Position numbers and translations under genes: made by a program. Source: Microbacterium sp. C5A9 (GTDB lineage: Bacteria; Actinomycetota; Actinomycetes; Actinomycetales; Microbacteriaceae). Taken from it: a stretch of DNA of 64,000 bases. The stretch lies in contig NZ_JABXGD010000002.1 of the NCBI RefSeq assembly GCF_022627955.1, forward strand, positions 434,001 to 498,000, in the 5' to 3' direction. Within the stretch, counting starts at the first letter, position 1. Every line of letters starts with the position of its first letter. Positions 9,108 through 19,518 of this stretch are shown piece by piece. The notes below the pieces were generated by a model. It did not search any database, was not told where the DNA came from, and worked only from the letters and a program-made list of their open reading frames with translations.

Positions 9108-9581
9108 CTAGTCGTTGACGGGGCGGACGGTGGCGGTTGCGCCGTGGATCGCGTTGACCGCGATCGGTGACCCCTGGGGGATCGCCACGGAACCGGCGGT
9201 GCGAGCGGTCCAGGTGTCGCCATTGCTGAGCTTGACCTGACCGGAGATCTGCGTGATGTCCTGCAGCGCGATGCCGCGAAGATCGACCAGGGCATCGACG
9301 TTCGACTTCGTCGGGTCTTCGCCGCGGTGGAGCCGCTTGATGAGCGGCGGTCTCAGGAAGAGGATGAAGAGCGCGGCGGCGGCCGCCGCGATGAGGACCT
9401 GCACCCAGACGGGGACGCCGAGGAAGTCGGTCACGAGCCCGATCGCGCTTCCGAAGCTCAGCATGAGGAAGGTGAAGTCGAGGGTGAGCATCTCGATCAC
9501 GAGGAAGAGCGCGATCAGAACCAGCCATCCGACCCAGGCCCACTGGTCGATGAACTCGACGAATGTCGCGAAAGTGTCCAT
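9108..9581 (-). CDS. NfeD-family membrane protein
   Basis: A 157-residue protein with two or three N-terminal membrane helices (about residues 18-75) and a C-terminal OB-fold-like beta domain (VDALVDLRGIALQDI to GSPIAVNAIHGATATV). NfeD short forms partner with SPFH proteins, and the next gene downstream is exactly that, eight bases after this stop. It lacks the serine protease domain of long NfeD proteins. The role is probably membrane-domain organisation. Confidence 0.85.
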   Translation of the reverse strand: MDTFATFVEFIDQWAWVGWLVLIALFLVIEMLTLDFTFLMLSFGSAIGLVTDFLGVPVWVQVLIAAAAAALFILFLRPPLIKRLHRGEDPTKSNVDALVDLRGIALQDITQISGQVKLSNGDTWTARTAGSVAIPQGSPIAVNAIHGATATVRPVND

Positions 9582-9701
9582 ACGGCCTCCTTTGCGGTCA
9601 ACCTATCACGCACCGGGCGGCTGATCCGGGTGCCGCAGCGTCCGCTTGGTAGTCTGGGAGCGCCGTGCGATCACGGCGCTTCACGCACTTGAGGAGTCAC
9701 T

Positions 9702-10466
9702 GTGACCGACGTTCTTCCCGCAGGTTCTCTCGACGGCAAGGTCGCCCTTGTCACCGGTTCGTCGCGGGGGATCGGCGCAGACACCGTGCGATACCTGGCT
9801 GAAGCCGGCGCGGACGTGGTCATCAACTACCGCAACAAGGCGCCGCGGGCAGAGAAGCTCGCCACGCAGCTGCGTGAGCTCGGGCGCCGCGTGCTCGTGG
9901 TGGCCGCCGACCTCACGGATCCGGCATCCGTGGGCGAGATGTTCCACGCGGTGAAGGACGAGTTCGGGCGTCTCGACGTGCTCGTGCTGAACGCCTCCGG
10001 CGGCATGGAGTCGGGGATGGCCGAGGACTATGCGCTCACGCTCAACCGCGACGCTCAGCTCAACGTCCTGGACGCGGCGACTCCGCTGCTGTCCGACGGA
10101 TCTCGGGTGGTCTTCGTGACCAGCCACCAGGCGCACTTCATCCGCACGACCCCGACGATGCCGGAGTACGAGCCGGTCGCGCTCTCGAAGCGCGCCGGCG
10201 AGGACGCCCTCCGTGAGCGGATCCCCGCTCTGGCCGAGAAGGGAATCGGCTTCACGGTCGTCTCCGGCGACATGATCGAGGGGACGATCACCGCGACGCT
10301 CCTCGAGCGAGCGAACCCCGGTGCCATCGCCGAACGGCGCGAGTCGGCCGGCAAGCTCTACAACGTCTCGGAGTTCGCGGCGGAGGTCGCTCGCGCCGCC
10401 GTCGACGCAGTGCCGACCGACAATACACGTCTTGTGGGCGACGTCAGCGGCTTCGCCGCGGAGTGA
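9702..10466 (+). CDS. SDR-family protein with altered catalytic tyrosine
   Basis: A 254-residue Rossmann protein. The cofactor loop is VTGSSRGIG (a TGxxxGxG pattern) and NASGG matches the NNAG structural motif. At the usual YxxxK site the sequence reads VALSK, so the catalytic Tyr is Val; a Tyr lies three residues earlier (YEPVALSK). The general fold is clear, but normal dehydrogenase chemistry may be lost or rearranged. It starts at GTG 9702 behind GAGGAG and stands alone, convergent with the HdeD-type gene, with a strong palindrome between them. Substrate unknown. Confidence 0.82.
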   Translation: MTDVLPAGSLDGKVALVTGSSRGIGADTVRYLAEAGADVVINYRNKAPRAEKLATQLRELGRRVLVVAADLTDPASVGEMFHAVKDEFGRLDVLVLNASGGMESGMAEDYALTLNRDAQLNVLDAATPLLSDGSRVVFVTSHQAHFIRTTPTMPEYEPVALSKRAGEDALRERIPALAEKGIGFTVVSGDMIEGTITATLLERANPGAIAERRESAGKLYNVSEFAAEVARAAVDAVPTDNTRLVGDVSGFAAE

Positions 10467-10479
10467 CCCCGGAACGATG

Positions 10480-10511
10480 AAGGCGCCCCGTCCGATCGGA
10501 CGGGGCGCCTT
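10480..10511. terminator. Bidirectional hairpin terminator
   Basis: A perfect 32-base palindrome: the arm AAGGCGCCCCGTCCGA is followed directly by its reverse complement. It sits between the convergent SDR gene (stop 10466) and the HdeD-type gene (stop 10529). There is no long T tract, but the stem is very GC-rich and placed to stop transcription from both sides. Confidence 0.75.
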
Positions 10512-10528
10512 CGTCGTCGAAGCGGAGA

Positions 10529-11098
10529 TCAGACCGACTTCGACTCCTTGCCGATCGTGACCGCGCGCACGATCTGCACGATGCCGAGCACGACGAGCGA
10601 GATGCCGAAGACCAGCCAGAGCACGGCGGCTGCGTACAGCGGGGAGAAGAGGACGACGATACCCGCGATGATGCTGAGCAGCGCGTAGAGGAGCGTCCAG
10701 ACCCGCGAGCCGTCCTGTCCGAGCAGCGTGAGAGAGACGACGCCGTCGACGATCCAGCTGATGCCGATGAAGATCACGACGACGAGCGCGAGCGTCGCGG
10801 CCGCGGCGCCCAGGTTGGCGAACGCGATGACACCGGCGACGATGTAGAGCACTCCGAGGGCGATGTGGCCGACGCGGGCCCATCCGCCCTTCCTGTGCGA
10901 GAAGATGCCGAGTCCGATGTACACGAGACCGGCGATGACCAGGTAGGTGGCGAAGATGCCGGTCACGATGACGGCGGACTTCACCGGCCACACGAGCAGC
11001 ACGACGCCGGCGATGAGCGCGATGACGCCGGAGACGGCGAGCGTGATGCGGATGGACTTGAACAGTGATTTCGCCTCTGCGGCGATCGAATCAGACAT
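10529..11098 (-). CDS. HdeD/DUF308-type six-helix membrane protein
   Basis: A 189-residue membrane protein made of three pairs of helices (about residues 15-185), each pair ending in a short charged loop, which is the HdeD/DUF308 pattern. E. coli HdeD is linked to acid resistance; the role in actinobacteria is not established. I start it at ATG 11098 (MSDSIAAEAK) rather than the upstream in-frame ATG at 11155, because the extra 19 residues are Cys/Pro rich and unlike the family. It is a single-gene unit ending at the shared palindrome. Confidence 0.75.
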   Translation of the reverse strand: MSDSIAAEAKSLFKSIRITLAVSGVIALIAGVVLLVWPVKSAVIVTGIFATYLVIAGLVYIGLGIFSHRKGGWARVGHIALGVLYIVAGVIAFANLGAAAATLALVVVIFIGISWIVDGVVSLTLLGQDGSRVWTLLYALLSIIAGIVVLFSPLYAAAVLWLVFGISLVVLGIVQIVRAVTIGKESKSV

Positions 11099-11238
11099 GG
11101 GTGGGGAACCTTTCTGAGAAATCCCTGTGAAGGGATGCTCACAGAGTAGCGCCAAGCGGGGGGCGAGTGGGGGAGGACCCTCGGTGATCGTCTCGCGGGT
11201 TCATCTCGCGACGTCCGCGGACATGGGACTATCTATCC

Positions 11239-11679
11239 GTGACATCTGACTCCGAGGCCCGCATCCGCGAGCTCATCACGATGCGGAAGGTGCGGGACCG
11301 CATCGACCGGGAGTATGCGAGGCCGCTCGACGTCGAAGCCCTCGCGCGAGGGGTGCACATCTCTGCGGGTCACCTGAGTCGCTGTTTCCGCGACGCATAC
11401 GGCGAGTCACCGTACTCGTACCTGATGACCCGTCGGATCGAACGAGCGATGGCACTGCTTCGTCGGGGCGATCTGTCGGTGACCGAGGTCTGCGTCGAAG
11501 TGGGGTGTTCGTCGCTCGGCACGTTCAGCACGCGATTCACCGAACTCGTCGGTGTCTCACCTCGGGTGTACCGTGAACGCGCCGCGAACATCGACGGCAT
11601 ACCCACGTTCCAGGCCAAACAGGTCATCAGACCGAACAGGAATCAAGAAGCACCCCGCACCGACGCGAACCTAACCTGA
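11239..11679 (+). CDS. AraC-family HTH regulator (DNA-binding domain only)
   Basis: At 146 residues this is essentially the AraC/XylS DNA-binding domain. The first HTH is LDVEALARGVHISAGHLSRC with the FRDAYGESPYSYL junction; the second is VTEVCVEVGCSSLGTFST followed by FTELVGVSPRVYR. No ligand-binding domain is present, as in MarA/SoxS-type proteins. It starts at GTG 11239. The VOC gene begins five bases after its stop and a UvrA-like ATPase follows, so it probably controls these two and itself. The C-terminal 30 residues are polar and disordered. Confidence 0.88.
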   Translation: MTSDSEARIRELITMRKVRDRIDREYARPLDVEALARGVHISAGHLSRCFRDAYGESPYSYLMTRRIERAMALLRRGDLSVTEVCVEVGCSSLGTFSTRFTELVGVSPRVYRERAANIDGIPTFQAKQVIRPNRNQEAPRTDANLT

Positions 11680-11683
11680 AGCC

Positions 11684-12094
11684 ATGAAGATCAACATCCA
11701 CTACGCATTCCTTCCGCACACCGACGCCGACGCGGCGCTCGGCTTCTACCGCGACGCCCTGGGCTTCGAGGTGCGCAACGACGTCGGGTACGACGGCCTC
11801 CGCTGGCTCACGGTCGGCCCTGAGGGCCAACCCGAGACCTCGATCGTCCTGCATCCTCCGGCGACCGACCCCGGCATCACCGATGCCGAGCGGCAGACGA
11901 TCCTCGAACTGATCGCCAAGGGCAGCTACGGCGCGCTGACGCTCGCCAGCGACGACCTCGACGGGCTGTTCGAACGACTGGTCGAGCAGGGCGCCGACGT
12001 CGTTCAGGAGCCCATGGACCAGCCGTACGGTGTGCGCGACTGCGCCTTCCGCGATCCAGCAGGCAACCTTCTCCGTATCAATCAGGCCGGCTGA
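11684..12094 (+). CDS. VOC (glyoxalase/bleomycin-resistance fold) protein
   Basis: A 136-residue vicinal-oxygen-chelate protein: IHYAFLPHTDADAALGFYRD opens the first beta-alpha-beta-beta-beta module, and PYGVRDCAFRDPAGNLLRI closes the second. VOC proteins range from glyoxalases to drug-binding resistance proteins. The position between an AraC regulator and a UvrA-like ATPase suggests resistance to a DNA-damaging or DNA-binding compound, which is inference. The ribosome site is weak, consistent with translation from the AraC transcript. Confidence 0.82.
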   Translation: MKINIHYAFLPHTDADAALGFYRDALGFEVRNDVGYDGLRWLTVGPEGQPETSIVLHPPATDPGITDAERQTILELIAKGSYGALTLASDDLDGLFERLVEQGADVVQEPMDQPYGVRDCAFRDPAGNLLRINQAG

Positions 12095-12120
12095 CCGGCC
12101 ACGAACTCGAGGACTCCACC

Positions 12121-14469
<2,349 letters not shown>

Positions 14470-14480
14470 GGAACGGCAGG

Positions 14481-15326
14481 TCAATCCTTGCGGGCGACGA
14501 TCGTGTAGGTGCACGGGATGAGGTCGCGTTCGGCCTCGGGCCAGGCGTATCCGCGGGGAACCTCGACCATCCGACGGCTGAACCGCCAGGGAAGCGTTCG
14601 GCCCTCGTCGAAGTGGAGAAGTCGCAGGCCGGCGCGGAGCAGCGCTCCGAGGATCTCGGACAGCGGATGCGGCCACTCGTAGGTGCGGGAATGAGCCACC
14701 GTTCCTTCGCCCGCATAGGTGGACTCGTCATCCCACTGCTGGGCGCGACCGTCGCCGAAGTAGGAGTATCGAGTCGCGAGACCCTGTGCGTCCTCGTCGA
14801 GGGCGAGCAGCGCGGGATGGCCGTCACGAATGTAGAAGGTGCCACCCGGGCGCAGCAGGGCCACGACCTGAGCGGCCCAGCGGTCGAGATCCTCCAGCCA
14901 GCAGATCGTGCCGATGCTCGTGTAGACGACGTCGAAGTCGCCAGCGACGGCTTTCCTGGCATCGAGGACGTCGGTGCGCACCCAGGTCGCAGAGACGCCC
15001 GCTCGCTCGGCGAGACCCGCTGCGGCCCGCAGCGCCGGTTCGGAGAAGTCGACGCCCGTGACGCGGGCACCGGAACGAGCCAGGGAGATCGTGTCGGTGC
15101 CGATGTGACACTGCAGGTGGCACAGGTCGAGTCCTGACAGGTCGCCGCCACGGACGAACCGAGTGAGCACGGGCAGGTCGTCGGCCACGACATCGCTGAT
15201 GTGGGCGGGATCGTCGAACGCATCCACACCGTAGGCGGCCTGGTGCAACGGCACGCGGTCGTCCCAGTTCTGCAGGTTCGCGCTGCGTGCAGCTTCCCAA
15301 TCGATCTCGACGTTGCTCCCGTTCAC
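14481..15326 (-). CDS. Class I SAM-dependent methyltransferase
   Basis: A 281-residue protein with a Rossmann methyltransferase core. LCHLQCHIGTDTISLARSG is motif I in the variant form seen in many actinobacterial SAM enzymes, VTGVDFSEPALRAA is motif II, and DVVYTSIGTICWL is the post-motif strand. The substrate cannot be predicted. It is convergent with the UvrA-like gene, 11 bases apart. It is the last gene before GC drops and recombinase genes begin, so it probably marks the left edge of conserved chromosome. Confidence 0.8.
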   Translation of the reverse strand: MNGSNVEIDWEAARSANLQNWDDRVPLHQAAYGVDAFDDPAHISDVVADDLPVLTRFVRGGDLSGLDLCHLQCHIGTDTISLARSGARVTGVDFSEPALRAAAGLAERAGVSATWVRTDVLDARKAVAGDFDVVYTSIGTICWLEDLDRWAAQVVALLRPGGTFYIRDGHPALLALDEDAQGLATRYSYFGDGRAQQWDDESTYAGEGTVAHSRTYEWPHPLSEILGALLRAGLRLLHFDEGRTLPWRFSRRMVEVPRGYAWPEAERDLIPCTYTIVARKD

Positions 15327-15621
15327 GTCTCGAGCCTAGCGATCGCCCCGATCGCCCTGACCCGGTAAAGCTGATAATGCACATTATGTCAGTTTGAAGA
15401 CGACATCTTGTCGTTTACTGCGAATCCGCCGGTCTGCCACCACTCCCCTTTGATGGACTGGAGTAGATCGTGTTTTAGGCTAGTTGGAGCTGCAGTCTGG
15501 AGCAAGTTGGGAGCCCTACCGCCTGTCTGCGCCATCCTGAACCCTTGAATTTACGCGGGTTGGCGGAGGTGGCAAGTCCAAAGTTGCGTGATTCGCAGTT
15601 TGTGCGATAAATTCCTGTTTT
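15327..15621. other. Intergenic stretch at left edge of the island, with inverted repeats
   Basis: No gene is seen. The stretch is less GC-rich than its left neighbour. It holds ATAATG-CA-CATTAT (15374-15387), ACGACA-TCT-TGTCGT (15400-15414) and a separated 10-base inverted pair, ACTGCGAATC (15417-15426) and GATTCGCAGT (15590-15599). A candidate recombinase promoter, TTGCGT (15584-15589) and GATAAA (15606-15611), encloses the second arm. These could be recombinase or repressor sites; no attachment-site duplication was found. Confidence 0.45.
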
Positions 15622-16758
15622 ATGCGAGACTTTGACCCGGAACATTCCCGGCAGCACGCGTCACACTTCTTGCCCGGCGGGATGGTCTACTTCGACGAGA
15701 AGGAGGCCGTGTGGCGGGCGATGCAGGCCGGGTGGGCTGCGCAACAGATGGCCAGAAACCTGTCTTCGGCCACGGTCGTCGGCCGCACATCCATCCTCAA
15801 CCGCTTCTTCAAGTTCGCCGAGAAGTATCCCTGGCAATGGAACGTCGAAGACGTCGACAGCTTCTTCCTCGAACTCAGGACCGTGCGCCACGCCGCTCAT
15901 TCGACTGTGTTGGGATATCAGAACGCCCTTCGCATGTTCTTGGCTTACGTGACGGATGCGCGATACGGGTGGGTAGAAGAATGTGGAAAGCGCTTCGGCG
16001 AGCATCCTGCTCAGGTCTTCCACGAATGGAACACAGCGCGCCACGTTCAGGAGGCGATGGGCCGTCCTGGCAAGCGCCCGTACACACGTGACGAGCTGCA
16101 GGACCTCTTCGATTGTGCGGATGACCGAGTCGCGCGGATTCGTGAGTCCGGCAGTAAGGGATGGATCCCTGCTTTCCGTATCGCGACGATGATGAAGGTC
16201 GCATACGCCTGGGGGTTACGGCGTAACGAAGTGCGCTCTCTCGAGGTCGTCGATCTTGCGGCCAACCCTCAACATCGCCGAGCCTTCCGAAACGTCGGCT
16301 TCGTTTACGTCCGCTTCGGAAAGGCGATGAGGGGTTCGCCTCCCAAGCGGCGAGCCGTAGCGACGCTCCCCCAGTTCAAATGGGCCGTCGACTGCGTCGA
16401 AGAGTGGCTCGAGGATGTTCGACCTCTAATTGCAGGAGCCGGGTCGATGAGTCTTTGGCCCTCCGAGCGTGGCGGTGGCCTTGCGCCCATCACAGCGGAC
16501 TCCGTCTCACGCATGTTCACTGCGGTCCGGCGAGAAGTCGGATTGGACGACGGACTCGACTTCCATTCACTGCGACGTTCGTACGTTACTCATCTGGTGG
16601 AGCTCGGGTACGACGCCTTCTTCATCCAACAGCAAGTGGGACACGAGCACGGATCAACTACGAGCATCTACACTGGCCTCTCCCCCGACTATCGAGCTCG
16701 CATCGTGACTGACGCGATTGCGCGAATGGCTGATGAAATGGACTCTGAAGCCGACTAG
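15622..16758 (+). CDS. Tyrosine recombinase/integrase
   Basis: A 378-residue recombinase with an N-terminal SAM-like core-binding domain (about 40-130) and a C-terminal catalytic domain. The active-site set is intact: Arg200 in YAWGLRRNEVRSLE, His315 and Arg318 in FHSLRRSYVTH, His341 in QQQVGHEHGS and nucleophile Tyr350 in SIYTGLS. It would cut and rejoin DNA through a 3'-phosphotyrosine. The start at 15622 has no clear ribosome site and lies about ten bases after a possible -10, so the message may be nearly leaderless. It heads a three-gene module with the HTH and zinc-ribbon genes. Confidence 0.9.
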   Translation: MRDFDPEHSRQHASHFLPGGMVYFDEKEAVWRAMQAGWAAQQMARNLSSATVVGRTSILNRFFKFAEKYPWQWNVEDVDSFFLELRTVRHAAHSTVLGYQNALRMFLAYVTDARYGWVEECGKRFGEHPAQVFHEWNTARHVQEAMGRPGKRPYTRDELQDLFDCADDRVARIRESGSKGWIPAFRIATMMKVAYAWGLRRNEVRSLEVVDLAANPQHRRAFRNVGFVYVRFGKAMRGSPPKRRAVATLPQFKWAVDCVEEWLEDVRPLIAGAGSMSLWPSERGGGLAPITADSVSRMFTAVRREVGLDDGLDFHSLRRSYVTHLVELGYDAFFIQQQVGHEHGSTTSIYTGLSPDYRARIVTDAIARMADEMDSEAD

Positions 16759-16772
16759 AGGAGAGATCAGGC

Positions 16773-17099
16773 ATGGAGAAGAAGGTCACGCACACATGGA
16801 GACTGCGCGAGGTGATGGCCTCGCGAGGGCTATTTAACATCTCCGACTTGATCCCGATTCTCGTTGACTATGGCATTGAACTGTCGCCCTCCCAGCTATA
16901 CCGGCTTCTCGGCGGCTCGCCAGAGCGTATAAATCTCACTCTGTTGCACACAATTTGTGAAGCACTTGATTGCGAACTTACTGACCTGTCGGTGCGACAC
17001 GTTGTCGCGACCCCCACGAGGCTCAAGAACACCGGCACCCATGGCCGAACCAACGACCCACAGCGCCCTCGCCGCGCGCGAATACACAGACCAGAATGA
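16773..17099 (+). CDS. Small helix-turn-helix protein of the recombinase module
   Basis: A 108-residue protein with an XRE-like helical domain in the first 75 residues: HTWRLREVMASRGLFNISDL, then ELSPSQLYRLLGGSPERINL and a closing LTLLHTICEALDCELTDLS. The rest is basic and unstructured. Genes of this type commonly sit beside actinobacterial tyrosine recombinases and may control or assist them. AGGAGAG precedes the start with good spacing. It is 14 bases after the recombinase and 11 before the zinc-ribbon gene, so all three are one operon. DNA target unknown. Confidence 0.72.
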   Translation: MEKKVTHTWRLREVMASRGLFNISDLIPILVDYGIELSPSQLYRLLGGSPERINLTLLHTICEALDCELTDLSVRHVVATPTRLKNTGTHGRTNDPQRPRRARIHRPE

Positions 17100-17110
17100 A
17101 GTTTCATTAG

Positions 17111-18586
17111 ATGAGCAATACGCGGACCGATCCCGCCTGTGCCCGATGCGACCGCGAGGAAGTCCGGTTCGCCACGACCTGGCCCGAAGGACGCATCTGC
17201 CGCCGCTGCTATCAACGGGCGACCCGTATCCACGGCACCTGTCCAAAATGTGGTGTCAACCGCTTGTTGCCAGGACTCCTGGCGAGCGGGGAGCCGGCCT
17301 GCGTCGACTGCACCGGAATTCCCAAGGACTTCCACTGCTCGAGATGCGGGCGTGAGGACGAGCCTGTACGGCGAGGACTCTGCGCACATTGCTGCCTCAA
17401 CGACGATCTCACGGTCCTCCTAGCCGGACCAGATGGAGAGGTGTCCCCCGCCGTACAGCCTCTGTTCTTTGCGCTGACAACTCAGCGGAACGCACGCAGC
17501 GCCACGATCTGGCTGACAAAGAATCATGAGACGCGGGAACTTCTTCGCGCATTCGCCACTGGCGCTATTGAGATGACGCATGCCGCGTTCGATACGCACC
17601 CCGCGCCGGAGCGCGTGGCCTTTCTTCGCACGCTGCTTGTCGAGCACGGCATCCTAGAGAAGACCGACATCGAGGTTCAGAAGTTCGACGCGTGGGTCAC
17701 GACCGAGGTTTCCTCTCTACCCGCGGGTGACAAGCAGATCATTCTCCAGTACGCGCGCTGGGTTCATGTCCGCAGAATCCGGGATCTGCTGAGCGCAGGT
17801 AAGTTCAAGCCCGGCTCCGTCCTCTACTCCCGTCAATCCATCACCGCTGCAATCGACTTCCTTGCCTACGTCGGGTCGCGTCACACGCTTCGTCGAGACC
17901 TTGAACAGATCGATATCGACGAGTGGCTCAGCGAGGGGCCCACGACTCGCAGTCTCGCGCGACCCTTCGTGCGCTGGTGCATTCAGCACAACCACTTGCC
18001 GCCTGTCAACTTTCCTTATCGTGTAGCGAAGTCGGTGCCGATTCTCACCCAGCAAGAACGACTGGAACACCTTCGGCGGGTCGCATCAGATGAGGCGATC
18101 TCGACTTACCTGCGTGTCGCTGGCGCGCTACTCCTACTCTTCGCGCAGCCGATTACGCGAATCGCCGCGATGACCCTGGACCAGGTCGAGGTCGGCGAAG
18201 TCATCGTACTGCGGATCACTCAGGACGAGGTTATCGTGCCCCCACCATTCGACCGCCTGATCCGCGAGCACATCGTCGCCTTGCCGAATCTCAACACCTC
18301 AGCTCACCGCGACAACAAATGGCTGTTCCCTGGGGGATCGCCGGGAAAGCACCTGAGCTCCAATCACCTGATGACCGGACTCAGGAACGACGGCATTGAT
18401 CTAAGGGCCGCGAAGAACGCAGTACTGCGTAGGCTCGTACTCGAGCTACCTGCGCCGGTGGTCGCAGACTCACTTGGCTACAGTTACAACGTCGCCGAAC
18501 GGCACCGCCTGGACGCGGGTGCCATACACCTGGGGTACGTCTCCTTGATGGTGGCGGACGAACCCGACGCCGGCGCGGATGGCTAG
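17111..18586 (+). CDS. Zinc-ribbon protein with degenerate tyrosine-recombinase fold
   Basis: A 491-residue protein. The first 100 residues hold four zinc-ribbon-like Cys pairs (CARCDREE, CRRCYQRA, CPKCGVNR, CSRCGRED). The C-terminal half (about 280-480) resembles a recombinase catalytic domain, with Arg in QPITRIAAMTLDQV and an Arg pair in NAVLRRLVLELP. The usual GH box and Tyr nucleophile are not clear: the matching segment reads SLGYSYNVAERHRLDAG. It may be a second, possibly non-catalytic subunit of the recombinase, comparable in layout to two-recombinase transposons such as Tn554. It follows the HTH gene in one operon. Confidence 0.65.
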   Translation: MSNTRTDPACARCDREEVRFATTWPEGRICRRCYQRATRIHGTCPKCGVNRLLPGLLASGEPACVDCTGIPKDFHCSRCGREDEPVRRGLCAHCCLNDDLTVLLAGPDGEVSPAVQPLFFALTTQRNARSATIWLTKNHETRELLRAFATGAIEMTHAAFDTHPAPERVAFLRTLLVEHGILEKTDIEVQKFDAWVTTEVSSLPAGDKQIILQYARWVHVRRIRDLLSAGKFKPGSVLYSRQSITAAIDFLAYVGSRHTLRRDLEQIDIDEWLSEGPTTRSLARPFVRWCIQHNHLPPVNFPYRVAKSVPILTQQERLEHLRRVASDEAISTYLRVAGALLLLFAQPITRIAAMTLDQVEVGEVIVLRITQDEVIVPPPFDRLIREHIVALPNLNTSAHRDNKWLFPGGSPGKHLSSNHLMTGLRNDGIDLRAAKNAVLRRLVLELPAPVVADSLGYSYNVAERHRLDAGAIHLGYVSLMVADEPDAGADG

Positions 18587-18603
18587 CCCCTCCCCCAGCT
18601 AGC
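18582..18603. terminator. Possible hairpin between convergent genes
   Basis: GCTAGC occurs at 18582-18587 and 18598-18603 with ten bases between, giving a six-base stem that contains both convergent stop codons (18586 and 18599). The stem is short and has no T tract, so terminator function is only suggested by position. Confidence 0.3.
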
Positions 18604-18883
18604 GAGCCGTCACATCTGGCTTGTCGTCAGGTAAGAGCTCTTGAAGGGGAATCTCAAACACTTGGGACAGTGCGAGAAGCGTCTTCAGGCTAGGGTTCGC
18701 CGGTGCTCCCGACTGGGCCTGCCCACGCTCGTACCTGATGTACGTCAGTCGTGAAAGACCGGCTCTGTACGCCACGGCCTCTTGCGAAAGACCGCGTGCA
18801 ACTCGCAGGCGATGAACCCGAAGTCCGAACGCGGCGGCGAAGGCTCCCCACGCTTCGCTGCTGGTCGTCTCCTGTCTGCCCAC
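18599..18883 (-). CDS. XRE-family transcriptional regulator
   Basis: A 94-residue single-domain Cro/C1-type regulator: LRVARGLSQEAVAYRAGLSR is the helix-turn-helix, followed by the typical YERGQAQSG and PSLKTLLALSQVFEIPL segments. It starts at GTG 18883. A perfect inverted repeat lies 15-41 bases upstream (18898-18924), a likely operator for autoregulation. It is convergent with the recombinase operon and divergent from the 19080 gene, so it probably governs part of the island. Confidence 0.85.
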   Translation of the reverse strand: MGRQETTSSEAWGAFAAAFGLRVHRLRVARGLSQEAVAYRAGLSRLTYIRYERGQAQSGAPANPSLKTLLALSQVFEIPLQELLPDDKPDVTAR

Positions 18884-18897
18884 TCATCCAGCCTTGT

Positions 18898-18935
18898 GAC
18901 AAAACCATCGGTCATGGTTTTGTCTATGTGACATA
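18898..18935. promoter_or_regulatory. Probable operator of the XRE regulator (two palindromes)
   Basis: GACAAAACCAT (18898-18908) and ATGGTTTTGTC (18914-18924) form a perfect 11-base inverted repeat around CGGTC. Directly next to it TATGT-G-ACATA (18925-18935) is a second small palindrome. The pair lies in the divergent region between the XRE gene and the gene at 19080. Confidence 0.6.
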
Positions 18936-19079
18936 ATTGGCCGCAGTCATACGAAACATTCACTTCATCGACGGAGCGCACCCCGCGCGTCTCGACCTGC
19001 ACGTGTGCCACTGCGCTTCGGCTCCGGGTCGCCTCGATGTGCAGGTCCCGTTCAGGTCGACCCCGATTGCGGAGTTGTA

Positions 19080-19481
19080 GTGACTGATCCCCGACCGATC
19101 TGGTGGAGTGCCACGGAGGTCGATGCTCCCGACACTTGGATTGAGGCGTTCGACGCGCTCACCGATGAGGAGCGAGCCGACGAGATGGGCCTGACGGCGG
19201 CCATCTTCATCGCGCGCGTGCGCCGACGCACTGGCCGCGGACCGACGTTCTCAGAGACGTTCGCCGAACTCTTCCCGAGTAGCCAGCTCCACCCCGAATG
19301 GCCTCCGGGTCTCACCTACCCGGTGCGGGCGACGATCCACCATGCATTCCGTCTGCACGTGGCGATTCAATGGAAGCGACGTGGCTGGATCTGCTGGGAT
19401 TCGGGCGTGGAACGCAGCCTGCGGGTGGGCCCTACGTTCCGGGAGCGGTCACGCGCTCGTCAGGCCGCGAGGGCGAGATGA
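19080..19481 (+). CDS. Hypothetical protein, first gene of a three-gene unit
   Basis: A 133-residue protein of unknown function. I start it at GTG 19080, which has GGAG at 19071-19074; a longer in-frame ATG at 19005 has no support. It is soluble, Trp- and Arg-rich, with ALTDEERADEMGLTAAIFIA and TGRGPTFSETFAELFP as distinctive segments and a basic C-terminus. The early IWWSATEVDAPDTWIEAF part suggests a compact alpha/beta domain. It is 37 bases before the metallophosphoesterase gene and probably co-transcribed. No family was recognised. Confidence 0.55.
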   Translation: MTDPRPIWWSATEVDAPDTWIEAFDALTDEERADEMGLTAAIFIARVRRRTGRGPTFSETFAELFPSSQLHPEWPPGLTYPVRATIHHAFRLHVAIQWKRRGWICWDSGVERSLRVGPTFRERSRARQAARAR

Positions 19482-19518
19482 CACTCCCCCACATCAGCCA
19501 GGGAACTGGGGTTGAATC

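Noticed and set aside
15327..15621. tRNA or attachment site at the island's left edge
   Set aside because: No cloverleaf could be drawn and no matching direct repeat was found at the right edge.
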